A DNA stretch of 41,310 nt from Bacteroidota bacterium (GCA_023251805.1 JAHEYB010000028.1:1-41310), one strand, 5' to 3'; positions 25,005-33,018 are shown, counted from the stretch's first letter. Notes: generated by a model from the letters alone, not told the origin. Program-made: numbers and translations.

Positions 25005-25646
25005 ATGTTTAAATACTTTTCTACAACTCTTATTTGGCTAATTCTAGTCATCTTTTCAAAAAGCACCCATGCTCAAACAGGGAAAGACACCATCCGATTA
25101 TTAAATGGCGCAGTAGTAGTTGCAACGGTTATAGACACCTTAAATGGCGTTACTACTATTAAGAATCAAAAGGATAGCACAAAAAATGACATCATTGAAA
25201 ACGATCGTATTTTTTCTATCAGTAATGAGAACGGAGAAAGTATAATGTATGTGTATGATACTATTCTTGGAAATGAATTCACCATTGAAGAAATGCGGTA
25301 TTTTATGGTTGGTGAACAAGATGCTGAAATGGGATTTAAAGCGCGCGGTGCATTTTGGGGAAATCTTGTTTTAGGAGCTGCTGGAGCAGTCACCGGAAGT
25401 TTTTTGTGTCCTTTACCTGTGTTTGCTTTTTCTGCTGCTTCTGGATTACCAAGGGTAAATGTAAAACACAATACAGTTTCTAAAATAGATTACATTAAAC
25501 ATGATACATACATTATGGGGTACGAAAGAGTGGCTCGTAAAAAAAGAAAAATTAGTTCACTCATTGGTGGAGGAGCTGGAATTGTTGCCGGGCTAGGCGG
25601 TTTTTTTATTCTGAGAGCAACCGATAACGAAATTCAGTTTAAATAA
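25005..25646 (+). CDS. Hypothetical exported protein with two glycine-rich helices
   Basis: I do not recognise the family. From ATG 25005 the product has 213 residues: signal peptide MFKYFSTTLIWLILVIFSKS ending near THAQ, a beta-rich region (RLLNGAVVVATVIDTLNGVT, which resembles a repeat of short strands), then two Gly/Ala-rich hydrophobic segments (GAFWGNLVLGAAGAVTGSFL and SSLIGGGAGIVAGLGGFFIL), separated by a basic loop. The last hydrophobic stretch is at the C terminus. Starting at the upstream ATG (24972) would add 11 residues (MVIFEQIIQGI) and is disfavoured by the promoter element at 24977-24984. The gene precedes the UbiA-like gene by 18 bases and may be in one operon with it. Confidence 0.65.
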   Translation: MFKYFSTTLIWLILVIFSKSTHAQTGKDTIRLLNGAVVVATVIDTLNGVTTIKNQKDSTKNDIIENDRIFSISNENGESIMYVYDTILGNEFTIEEMRYFMVGEQDAEMGFKARGAFWGNLVLGAAGAVTGSFLCPLPVFAFSAASGLPRVNVKHNTVSKIDYIKHDTYIMGYERVARKKRKISSLIGGGAGIVAGLGGFFILRATDNEIQFK

Positions 25647-25664
25647 AAATCTCATTTTTATAAA

Positions 25665-26513
25665 TTGATTTTTTTCAAACGCTTTTTTGATTTTATTCTT
25701 TTTGGCAATATCTACGTTGCACTTGGTGCTGTTTGCTTAATTCAAAGTTCGCTCATTCAATTACAAACAAGCAACTTTCTTCTACCCTATTCCTTCTTAA
25801 CATTTTTTGCAACATTATTTATCTATAATTTGCAACGCATTTTTTATTCACGTCAAAAAGAAAATAGTATAGGATCCATCCGAAGAAAATGGATTTTTGA
25901 AAATCAATTTTCCATTAAACTACTTTGCATCATAGGATTTATAGGTGTGTTTATTACTTTTTTCTTTGTCGATTATAAAATTATTTTTTATCTCTCGCCA
26001 TTATTAATTTTATCCATCGCCTATTTTTTACCAAGCATCAAACTGAGAAAAAATGCATGGTTTAAATTGCTTACTTTGTCGCTTGTATGGACAATGGCCA
26101 CAGCAGTTGTTCCAATGATACTTTCAGACGTTCCGCTATCTTGCTTTCCAGCACAGCTTCATATTTTTGTACGCTTCACATTTATGATTGCTATTTGTAT
26201 TCCATTTGATATCAGAGATTTTGATATCGACAAAGAGGATAACATTTCTACCATTCCACATATCTTAGGAGAGACCGCAACACGCTGGATAGCATTTGCA
26301 ATTATGCTCTTCTATATTTTACTAATTATGACTGAGCACAGTATATGGATGTTTGATCGTGCGACCTATTATGGACTAATGATTTCTGCTATCATTAATA
26401 CACTATTAGTATTGCTCAGCAACTCAAAAAGAGGAGAATATTTTTATGTAGCAATGATTGATGGGACAATGATTTTACAAGGAGTAATATTGATGGTAGT
26501 TTGCTATTGGTAA
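25665..26513 (+). CDS. UbiA-like integral membrane protein
   Basis: A 282-residue polytopic protein, starting at TTG, with about eight or nine hydrophobic helices. The second aspartate-rich motif of UbiA prenyltransferases is present (PFDIRDFDIDKEDNISTIPH, then ILGE), with the typical spacing to a Thr-Ile-Pro. The first motif, usually NxxxDxxxD, is degenerate: the corresponding place reads YNLQRIFYSRQKEN, without both aspartates. It may be a catalytically altered member or use different substrates. The stop codon lies two bases from the end of the convergent gene at 26516. Likely co-transcribed with the gene just upstream. Confidence 0.65.
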   Translation: MIFFKRFFDFILFGNIYVALGAVCLIQSSLIQLQTSNFLLPYSFLTFFATLFIYNLQRIFYSRQKENSIGSIRRKWIFENQFSIKLLCIIGFIGVFITFFFVDYKIIFYLSPLLILSIAYFLPSIKLRKNAWFKLLTLSLVWTMATAVVPMILSDVPLSCFPAQLHIFVRFTFMIAICIPFDIRDFDIDKEDNISTIPHILGETATRWIAFAIMLFYILLIMTEHSIWMFDRATYYGLMISAIINTLLVLLSNSKRGEYFYVAMIDGTMILQGVILMVVCYW

Positions 26514-26515
26514 AA

Positions 26516-27385
26516 TTAGAACTCGGAAGCGTACCTTTTAATTGTCATTTCTGGTTTACCTAATTCTTTCCATGTATTTTCTGCGGCAAATTTTTCAGGA
26601 TAATTATTGAGTGCTTCAAGAATATGTGCCCCATAATTCATTTTGGTATTGAATGCTCCTAAAAATTTCAACATTCCTAATGGTGCCTTAGAGATGGATA
26701 GCTTCTCTTTTTTATAATTTTCTTTAAACAATTTTACAGCATCGTCCGCATTGTAGGCCTCTGTCCCTTGAATAATATACTCTTTGTTTTCTGACATCTG
26801 AATTGAAAATGATTTTGCAACTTGCTTACCAAAATCAACTGCAGAAATAAAATACATAGGGTGTGCTGATGTTCCGGCTAATAATAACCGTTTCCCTTGT
26901 TTATACATTCCACCCAAGCTCTCAATAAAATTTGACGGATAAAATATAGTATAAGGGATGCCACTTTCTTTAATCATTTTTACTGCTTTGTGTTTAATAT
27001 CAAACACCCACCAATTAAATCCGTTCATCCCCTGATAAAACATTACCAATGATGATAAATAAGCAATTTTTTTGATGTTCTTTTGCTTTGCAACTTTCAA
27101 AACATTTTCAATTCCGCCTTCTTCACTATGAAATGCATCTTTCTTTTCAGACTGCTTAATTGACAAACTTAAATAAACAGCATCTTGTCCTTCCATAGCA
27201 TTGGCTAAATCACTCTCGCTTGAAATATCGCCCTTGATTAATTTCACAGCAGCAGGCAATTCTTTTTTTGCATTTTCGGGACTACGCACAAGTGCCGATA
27301 CATTAAATCCTGCGTTTACGAGTTGCAATGTAACCGGCTTGCCAAGCATTCCTGTGGAACCAATTACGAGGATATTTTTTATCAT
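26516..27385 (-). CDS. NmrA-like NAD(P)-binding oxidoreductase
   Basis: A 289-residue atypical short-chain dehydrogenase. The Rossmann motif GSTGMLGKP is at about residues 9-17 (ILVIGSTGMLGKPV), LVRSPENAKK follows, then a conserved LSSLVMF strand and a YPSNFIES region. The catalytic YxxxK of classic short-chain dehydrogenases is absent, as is common for NmrA/NAD-binding regulators or atypical reductases. Substrate is unknown. Stop-codon distance to the convergent UbiA-like gene is two bases. It is oriented with hemL on the minus strand, with 57 bases between, but no functional link is evident. Confidence 0.85.
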   Translation of the reverse strand: MIKNILVIGSTGMLGKPVTLQLVNAGFNVSALVRSPENAKKELPAAVKLIKGDISSESDLANAMEGQDAVYLSLSIKQSEKKDAFHSEEGGIENVLKVAKQKNIKKIAYLSSLVMFYQGMNGFNWWVFDIKHKAVKMIKESGIPYTIFYPSNFIESLGGMYKQGKRLLLAGTSAHPMYFISAVDFGKQVAKSFSIQMSENKEYIIQGTEAYNADDAVKLFKENYKKEKLSISKAPLGMLKFLGAFNTKMNYGAHILEALNNYPEKFAAENTWKELGKPEMTIKRYASEF

Positions 27386-27442
27386 GTGAGAAATTTATAT
27401 TAAGTAAATATATAATATTAGAAAGAAATACAATCAGAGCAA

Positions 27443-28735
27443 TTATTTCATTGCAATTTCCAAAGCCTCACCAAACGCTTTCGCTGTTTTCACTAAATCA
27501 TCTTCGTTATGCGCTTCACACACAAATCCAACTTCATAGCCACTCGGACCTAAATAAATTCCTCGCTCCAATAATTCTTTGTGCAACACTCTAAAATACT
27601 TCATTGAATCAGCATCAATTTCTTCCGCTGAGCGAACAACTTCCTTATCGGTAAACGCAATCCAAAATATAGAACCAATGGAAAAAATGTTAAAAGGGAT
27701 TATGGAAGATGGCAGATGTGATTTAATTTTTTCAATTAAAAATTGAGTTTTCTCTTCTAAATCCTGATAAAAATTTGGCTTCAAACATTCAGTCAATTGA
27801 GCAATTCCAGCTGCCATCGCTACGGGATTTCCACTCAATGTTCCTGCTTGGTAAACATTTCCTTCCGGAGAAATATTGCTCATAATTTCTGCTGAAGCTC
27901 CATACATTCCAACAGGTAATCCGCCTCCGATAATTTTCCCATAGGTAATAATATCAGGATGGATTTTGTAATAACCTGCAGCACCTTCAAAACCAATTCT
28001 GAAACCATTAATCACTTCATCAAAAATCAACAGCGTTTTATTTTCCGTACAGATGTCGCGAAGGAATTGCAAATATTCTTTGCGTTGCAACAACAATCCA
28101 TTATTTGCTGGAATGGGTTCAATAATCACACAGGCAATTTGATCTTTAAACTCTGCGAATGCTTGTTTCACTGCCACCTCGTTATTCAAAGAAACAACGA
28201 TTGTTTCATTCACAAAACTCTCTGGAACACCGGCAGAAGAAGTATTTCCAAAAGTTACTAATCCCGAACCTGCTTTTACCAATAATGAATCACTGTGCCC
28301 GTGATAACAACCTTCAAATTTTAAAATCTTGTTTCGCTTTGTATAACCTCTTGCTAAACGAATCGCGCTCATCACCGCTTCGGTACCCGAACTCACAAAA
28401 CGAATTTTTTGAATGTACTTGTTGTTGCTTAAAATCAATTCTGCCAATTCATTTTCCAAAGCTGTAGGGGCGCCAAACGAACTTCCATTTTCTACGGTCT
28501 TTTTGATTGCATCCACCACTTTAGCGTTCGCATGACCTAAAATTAAAGGTCCCCAAGAACCGCAATAATCGATAAACTCATTTCCATCGGCATCCCAAAT
28601 GTGTGAACCTTTGCCTTTTTGAATGAACAAAGGTGTGCCTCCAACCGAACGAAATGCTCTTACAGGGCTATTTACACCACCTGGAAAATATTTTTTCGCT
28701 TTCTCAAATAAAGCTTCTGATTTTTCTCTCTTCAT
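27443..28735 (-). CDS. hemL: Glutamate-1-semialdehyde 2,1-aminomutase
   Basis: Converts glutamate 1-semialdehyde to 5-aminolevulinate, the first tetrapyrrole precursor in the C5 pathway. The product is 430 residues from ATG 28735 (MKREKSEALFEKAKKYFPGGVNSPVR is the family's normal N terminus; a longer frame from 28777 adds 14 residues that overlap the promoter). PLP lysine is K267 in ITYGKIIGGGLPVG; EAVMSAIRLAR, NEVAVKQAF and the LSGNPVAMAAGIA block match the family. Near residues 338-345 the KSHLPSSIIPFN loop is encoded by a repeat-like word (see findings). Divergent from kynU. Confidence 0.96.
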   Translation of the reverse strand: MKREKSEALFEKAKKYFPGGVNSPVRAFRSVGGTPLFIQKGKGSHIWDADGNEFIDYCGSWGPLILGHANAKVVDAIKKTVENGSSFGAPTALENELAELILSNNKYIQKIRFVSSGTEAVMSAIRLARGYTKRNKILKFEGCYHGHSDSLLVKAGSGLVTFGNTSSAGVPESFVNETIVVSLNNEVAVKQAFAEFKDQIACVIIEPIPANNGLLLQRKEYLQFLRDICTENKTLLIFDEVINGFRIGFEGAAGYYKIHPDIITYGKIIGGGLPVGMYGASAEIMSNISPEGNVYQAGTLSGNPVAMAAGIAQLTECLKPNFYQDLEEKTQFLIEKIKSHLPSSIIPFNIFSIGSIFWIAFTDKEVVRSAEEIDADSMKYFRVLHKELLERGIYLGPSGYEVGFVCEAHNEDDLVKTAKAFGEALEIAMK

Positions 28736-28737
28736 TA

Positions 28738-28770
28738 TTGAATAAATTAGGTTGCAAATATATATCTTTG
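28738..28770 (+). promoter_or_regulatory. kynU promoter (TTG-N22-TATCTTTG)
   Basis: TATCTTTG (28763-28770) with TTG at 28738-28740, a 22-base spacer, within the 17-23 range of Flavobacterium promoters. The -7 element begins at the base after the divergent hemL -7 element ends, so the two make an approximately palindromic centre, CAAATATA-TATCTTTG. The -33 TTG is only two bases from the hemL start codon. Confidence 0.65.
28755..28762 (-). promoter_or_regulatory. hemL -7 promoter element
   Basis: Reads TATATTTG on the minus strand, an exact TAnnTTTG, 20 bases before the hemL ATG at 28735. It directly abuts the kynU -7 element on the other strand (28763-28770). Confidence 0.6.
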
Positions 28771-28798
28771 AAAGCAATAAATACTGCTTGAAAAAATT

Positions 28799-30088
28799 AT
28801 GACATACGAGAATACATTAGAATTCGCCAAACAACAAGATGCAGCCGACCCATTAAAAAGCTATCGAGAGAAATTTTATTTCCCGATGATGCATGGACGA
28901 GAAACGGTGTACTTTACCGGGAACTCTTTAGGACTTCAGCCCAAAGCAACACAAGATTATGTATTAAACGAATTGGAAGATTGGGCAACTTTTGGTGTGG
29001 AAGGACATTTTCATTCGCGCAAACCTTGGATGCCCTATCATGAGCAATTTGCGGAGCCGGTTGCAAAAATTGTAGGAGCAAAACCCGAAGAAGTTGTCGT
29101 GATGAATCAACTGACAGTGAATTTACACATGTTGCTTGTTAGTTTTTACCGCCCGACAAAAACACGTTACAAAATTTTATGTGAAGCAAAAGCTTTTCCT
29201 TCTGATCAATATGCATTGGAATCACAAGTAAAATTTCATGGGCTAAATCCAGAAGATGCAATTATTGAAGTTGCACCACGCGAAGGAGAAATTTGCATTC
29301 GTCACGAAGATATTTTAGCTGCTATCGAAAAAAATAAAGATTCTATCGCAACCATTATGATTGGCGGTGTTAATTATTATAACGGCCAAGTGTTCGATAT
29401 GAAAGGAATTACAGAGGCTGGACATAAAATCGGAGCACTAGTAGGTTTCGATTTAGCACATGCTGCTGGAAATTTAAAATTAGAATTACACAATTGGAAT
29501 GTAGATTTTGCGTGCTGGTGCAGTTATAAATATTTGAACTCCGGTCCGGGTGGAGTTGCTGGCGTTTACATCAACAAACGCCATTTAAACAATCCAAGCA
29601 TTCCTCGTTTTGCAGGTTGGTGGGGACACGATAAAAATTCACGTTTCAAAATGGAAAAAGGATTTGTGCCGATGCCAACTGCTGAAGCATGGCAAATGAG
29701 CAACGCTCCTGTATTATCTATGGCAGCTCATAAAGCTTCTGTTGATATTTTTAATGAAGTAGGAATGGATGCATTGGTTGCAAAAGCAGAAAAACTAACA
29801 GGCTATTTAGAATTTATCATTGATGAAATAAACAAGACACAAGAATCAAATATCAAGAATCAAGACGGGTTTTTAGAAATCATTACTCCGCGTGATAAAA
29901 AACAAAGAGGTTGTCAATTATCTGTTGTTGCACACGGACGAGGAAAAGAATTGTTTACCAAATTAACAGAAGCAGGAATTATTTCAGACTGGCGCGAACC
30001 AAATGTGATTCGCTGTGCTCCCGTTCCTTTGTACAATTCATTTGAAGATGTGTATCGTTTTGGAGAAATTTTAAAAGGTGCTCTTTAA
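28799..30088 (+). CDS. kynU: Kynureninase
   Basis: Cleaves kynurenine or 3-hydroxykynurenine to anthranilate or 3-hydroxyanthranilate plus alanine. A 429-residue PLP enzyme with N-terminal YFTGNSLGLQPKAT, a DLAHAAGNLKLELHNWNVDF segment, the PLP lysine K244 in CSYKYLNSGPGG, and the RGCQLS motif near the C terminus. Together with kmo, 1.2 kb downstream, it points to tryptophan degradation towards quinolinate and NAD. Between residues about 348 and 356 lies QESNIKNQD, encoded by a repeat-like word (29841-29866), in the linker before the ITPRDKKQRG strand. It is the first gene of the probable operon kynU - YdeI-like - YdeI-like - kmo. Confidence 0.97.
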   Translation: MTYENTLEFAKQQDAADPLKSYREKFYFPMMHGRETVYFTGNSLGLQPKATQDYVLNELEDWATFGVEGHFHSRKPWMPYHEQFAEPVAKIVGAKPEEVVVMNQLTVNLHMLLVSFYRPTKTRYKILCEAKAFPSDQYALESQVKFHGLNPEDAIIEVAPREGEICIRHEDILAAIEKNKDSIATIMIGGVNYYNGQVFDMKGITEAGHKIGALVGFDLAHAAGNLKLELHNWNVDFACWCSYKYLNSGPGGVAGVYINKRHLNNPSIPRFAGWWGHDKNSRFKMEKGFVPMPTAEAWQMSNAPVLSMAAHKASVDIFNEVGMDALVAKAEKLTGYLEFIIDEINKTQESNIKNQDGFLEIITPRDKKQRGCQLSVVAHGRGKELFTKLTEAGIISDWREPNVIRCAPVPLYNSFEDVYRFGEILKGAL

Positions 30089-30108
30089 CTAGAACAGATT
30101 AAATTAAA

Positions 30109-30603
30109 ATGAGCAAATATAAATACAAAACTAAAATGCAAAAGATTGGAGCATGGACAGTTGTCTTTCTTCCCATTGATGTAAAAAAAGTTTTTGGAAA
30201 AACGGGAGCCATTCGCATAAAAGGAACAATAGACGGCTTTCCATTTAGTGATTGCTCACTGATGCCAGTAAAAACTGGTGGTAGATGTTTGGCTATTAAA
30301 AGAGAAATCAGAAAATCAATTAGGAAAGAAGCTGGTGCAAGCATTGAAATAATTTTAGAACAAGATTTTTCCGAGCTGATTATTCCGGAAGAATTAATAG
30401 AAGCATTTGAGGCTAGTCCGGAAGCAAACAAATTATTTGAAGCTATTGCACCGTCATACAAAAGAAATTATGTCTATTACATTAATCAATCGAAGAGAAA
30501 GGAAACGAGAGAAAAAAGAGCGATAGATTGTGTGTTGAAGCTTGAAAAAGAATATTTTGAAAAAGGATTACCAAAAAGAAAAACGAATGGCAACAAAAAT
30601 TAA
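30109..30603 (+). CDS. DUF1905 plus YdeI-like protein
   Basis: A 164-residue protein. The N-terminal part (about 5-90, KIGAWTVVFLPIDVKKVFG, then GTIDGFPFSDCSLMPVKTGG) is a DUF1905 domain, a small beta-barrel. The C-terminal part (about 115-160, PSYKRNYVYYINQSKRKETR) is the YdeI/OmdA-type 'bacteriocin-protection' domain with its YxxxI and TRxKR motifs. Biochemistry is unknown. It is 20 bases downstream of kynU. Its stop overlaps the start of the next gene by 17 bases, whose product has the same C-terminal domain joined to a different N-terminal one. Confidence 0.75.
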   Translation: MSKYKYKTKMQKIGAWTVVFLPIDVKKVFGKTGAIRIKGTIDGFPFSDCSLMPVKTGGRCLAIKREIRKSIRKEAGASIEIILEQDFSELIIPEELIEAFEASPEANKLFEAIAPSYKRNYVYYINQSKRKETREKRAIDCVLKLEKEYFEKGLPKRKTNGNKN

Positions 30604-31201
30604 ACATAATCCAAACGCTAAACAATTAATTGACGAAGGTATTGCAAGTGCTGAACCATTTGCTCAAGCCATCTGCAAAAAATTGCGACACATCATTTTT
30701 AAAGCCGAGCCATCCATTATTGAAGATTGGAAGTGGGGGCCGAATTATTACAAAGATGGAATGGTATGCGGATTTTGGTATTTCAAAAAACATTGCACCT
30801 TTACTTTTTACCAAGGAGTATTACTAAAAGATAAGAAAAAAGTATTGTTGATGAATGAAGGGAATTTACACAATCGTCACATAAAATACACTGACGTAAA
30901 ACAAATTGATGAGAAGTTATTGATTGAGTACATTACGGAAGCTGTCATCAACAATGAAAAAGGATTGAAACTTACGGAGGCGAAAGACAAAACAGTTATT
31001 ATTCCTGCTGATTTTAAAAAACTATTGCTAAAAAATAAAATTCTAAAAAACTTTGAATCAATGTCCTACTCCAAGCGAAAAGACTATGTGATGTGGATTA
31101 ATGGAGCGAAGCAAGAAGTGACAAGAACAAAAAGAATTAATCAGGCGCTAGCAAAAATCAAAGAGAACATTGGAATGAATGATCATTACATGAAAAAATA
31201 A
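30587..31201 (+). CDS. DUF1801 plus YdeI-like protein
   Basis: A 204-residue protein from ATG 30587 (MATKIKHNPN); a longer in-frame start at 30542 lies deep inside the previous gene and is unlikely. Residues about 15-115 form a DUF1801 domain (WKWGPNYYKDGMVCGFWYFK, then FTFYQGVLLKDKKKVLLMNE), like the YdhG/iron chaperone fold, and about 150-190 form a YdeI-like tail (SMSYSKRKDYVMWINGAKQE, then TRTKRI). It shares the tail with the preceding gene. The 17-base overlap indicates coupled translation. The next gene, kmo, starts 97 bases later beyond a dispersed repeat. Confidence 0.8.
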   Translation: MATKIKHNPNAKQLIDEGIASAEPFAQAICKKLRHIIFKAEPSIIEDWKWGPNYYKDGMVCGFWYFKKHCTFTFYQGVLLKDKKKVLLMNEGNLHNRHIKYTDVKQIDEKLLIEYITEAVINNEKGLKLTEAKDKTVIIPADFKKLLLKNKILKNFESMSYSKRKDYVMWINGAKQEVTRTKRINQALAKIKENIGMNDHYMKK

Positions 31202-31202
31202 A

Positions 31203-31290
31203 ATTCACCACAGATTACAAGATAAACACAGAAAAAAATTAAATAAAACTTCCGCGACCTCTGCGCCTTCATTGCGTCCTCTGCGGTTAA
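31203..31290. repeat. ACCGCAGAGG-type inverted repeat before kmo
   Basis: On the minus strand the right half reads TTAACCGCAGAGGACGCAAT; the left half on the plus strand starts TTCACCACAGATTACAAGAT, with the same words (ACCnCAGA, then nCACAGA). This is a member of a dispersed repeat type (CACAGAG-like) that I recall from many genomes. It stands eight bases before the kmo ATG. Confidence 0.55.
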
Positions 31291-31298
31291 ACAAAAAC

Positions 31299-32642
31299 AT
31301 GAGTAAAAAAATTAACATTATTGGAGCGGGATTAGTTGGATCATTATTATCTATCTACTTAGCAAAGCGTGGTTATAAAATTGATTTGTTTGAACGCAGG
31401 CCTGATATGCGAACTGCAAATATTTCTGCAGGAAAATCAATCAATCTTGCTTTGAGCGACAGGGGTTGGAAAGGACTAGAAGGAGTTGGCATTGCAGATG
31501 AAATAAAAAAAATTGCGATTCCAATGTATGCCCGTGCAATCCATCACAAGGACGGCTCAACTGTTCATCAACCTTATGGAAAAGACAATCAAGCCATTTA
31601 TTCTGTTTCTCGCGCTGAAATAAATATGCGTTTAATGGATTTAGCAGAACAACAAGAAAATGTAAATATTCATTTCAATGAACGTTGTACTTCTATCGAC
31701 CGTAAAAGTTTAACAGCGGAATTCATCAACGATGAAACAAAAAAAGTAAAAACAGCACAAAGCGATTTACTATTTGGTTCGGATGGCGCATTTGCTGCAT
31801 CACGTTTAAACATGCAGCTAACAAGCGATAGATTTGAATACAACCAACATTATATTTCTGCAGGCTACAAAGAGTTGATTATTCCTTCCGGCCCAAATGG
31901 AGAATTTTTATTAGAAAAAAATGCATTGCACATTTGGCCTCGCGGAAGTTTTATGATGATTGCATTGCCTAACATGGATGGAAATTTTACTTGCACTTTA
32001 TTTTTTCCTTTTGAAGGGGAGAAATCTTTTGCCTCTATTAAAACACGCGAACAGGTTCAAAATTTTTTCGAAGAAGAATTCACAGATGCAGTGCCATTGA
32101 TGCCAACATTGTTGGACGACTATATGAACAACCCTGTTTCATCTTTGGTAACTGTAAAATGTTTCCCTTGGACCTTCGACAATAAAATTGGATTGATTGG
32201 TGATGCTGCTCATGCAATTGTTCCGTTTTTCGGACAAGGGATGAATTGTGGTTTTGAAGATTGTGTTGTATTAAACGACCTCATCGAAAAGCACAAAGAA
32301 GACTGGACAAAAATATTTGATGAGTATCAAACATTACGTAAACCAGATGGAGATGCAATTGCTGATTTAGCCGTTGCCAACTTTATTGAAATGCGCGACA
32401 AAACTGCTGACCCGAAATTTTTATTGCAAAAAAAAATCGAAGCACGTTTCAATGGTAAGTATCCAGAAAAATGGATTCCACTTTATTCGATGGTGACATA
32501 CAGTCCTCATATTCGCTACTCTACTGCTTTAAAAGAAGGACAAAAGCAAGAAGCCATTATGCAAAAAATTATGGCAATGCCTGATATTGATAAAAAGTGG
32601 GATTCGATTGAAATAGAAAATGAAATGTTAAAATATTTATAA
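31299..32642 (+). CDS. kmo: Kynurenine 3-monooxygenase
   Basis: FAD-dependent aromatic hydroxylase that converts L-kynurenine to 3-hydroxykynurenine with NADPH and oxygen. The 447-residue product starts at ATG 31299 (MSKKINIIGAGLVGSLLSIY); a TTG 27 bases upstream is inside the preceding repeat. FAD-binding features: GAGLVGSLLSIYLAKRG, the GDAAHAIVPFFGQGMNCGFEDC block with the GD motif, and the conserved SRAEINMRLMDLAE stretch. Its pairing with kynU is a known pathway association. HaaO (3-hydroxyanthranilate dioxygenase) and tryptophan dioxygenase, needed for the complete route, are not in this window. Confidence 0.96.
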   Translation: MSKKINIIGAGLVGSLLSIYLAKRGYKIDLFERRPDMRTANISAGKSINLALSDRGWKGLEGVGIADEIKKIAIPMYARAIHHKDGSTVHQPYGKDNQAIYSVSRAEINMRLMDLAEQQENVNIHFNERCTSIDRKSLTAEFINDETKKVKTAQSDLLFGSDGAFAASRLNMQLTSDRFEYNQHYISAGYKELIIPSGPNGEFLLEKNALHIWPRGSFMMIALPNMDGNFTCTLFFPFEGEKSFASIKTREQVQNFFEEEFTDAVPLMPTLLDDYMNNPVSSLVTVKCFPWTFDNKIGLIGDAAHAIVPFFGQGMNCGFEDCVVLNDLIEKHKEDWTKIFDEYQTLRKPDGDAIADLAVANFIEMRDKTADPKFLLQKKIEARFNGKYPEKWIPLYSMVTYSPHIRYSTALKEGQKQEAIMQKIMAMPDIDKKWDSIEIENEMLKYL

Positions 32643-32712
32643 TTTCAGGTTTAAAATTTCAGGTTCAAAACACAGCAACTTTAAACTTTGGACTTTAAAC
32701 TTTGGAACTATT
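32641..32712. repeat. Tandem repeat spacer after kmo
   Basis: A 14-base unit ACTTTAAACTTTGG occurs twice in tandem without mismatch (32678-32691 and 32692-32705), preceded by two copies of AAATTTCAGGTT-like text. No gene or promoter is apparent. Confidence 0.6.
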
Positions 32713-33018
32713 TTGATCTACCATAAAAAATACCTAATCGTAAAATTACTCATCGAAAACCTCAGCAATTACGAATTAATGGGTATTTATCGCCCCCAAG
32801 CCTATGTAAAAGGTGCAAAAAGCTACTCTACCGAATGTCAGATTGAATTGTATAAAAAGCCAATAGAACAAGGCCAAAGCGCTGTTTTGAATGCTGTATT
32901 TTATGCACCAGTTGGATTTGGTGAGCATTTAAAAGAAGGAAGTTTAGTAACTTTACAAAACGGAACAGATATTGAGGCGAAAGCAGTAGTGCTTGAAATA
33001 ATTGGATATAAAAAGTAG
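32713..33018 (+). CDS. Small conserved-looking beta-rich protein
   Basis: 101 residues starting at TTG; no signal peptide or membrane helix. The segment YRPQAYVKGAKSYSTECQIE followed by a Gly/Pro-containing stretch and EGSLVTLQNGTDIEAKAVVLEI has the rhythm of a six-stranded barrel. Its YRPQ motif and length faintly resemble domain III of elongation factor Tu, where YRPQFYFRT occurs. I make no functional claim. Start is uncertain because the first ATG is at residue 23. It stands alone between repeat-like spacers. Confidence 0.5.
   Translation: MIYHKKYLIVKLLIENLSNYELMGIYRPQAYVKGAKSYSTECQIELYKKPIEQGQSAVLNAVFYAPVGFGEHLKEGSLVTLQNGTDIEAKAVVLEIIGYKK

Noticed and set aside
28736-28777. Longer HemL from ATG 28777
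   Set aside because: The extension covers the TATATTTG promoter element and is not part of the conserved enzyme.
31272-31298. TTG start for kmo at 31272
   Set aside because: It lies in a dispersed inverted repeat and adds residues unlike the family; ATG 31299 starts directly at the FAD-binding strand.
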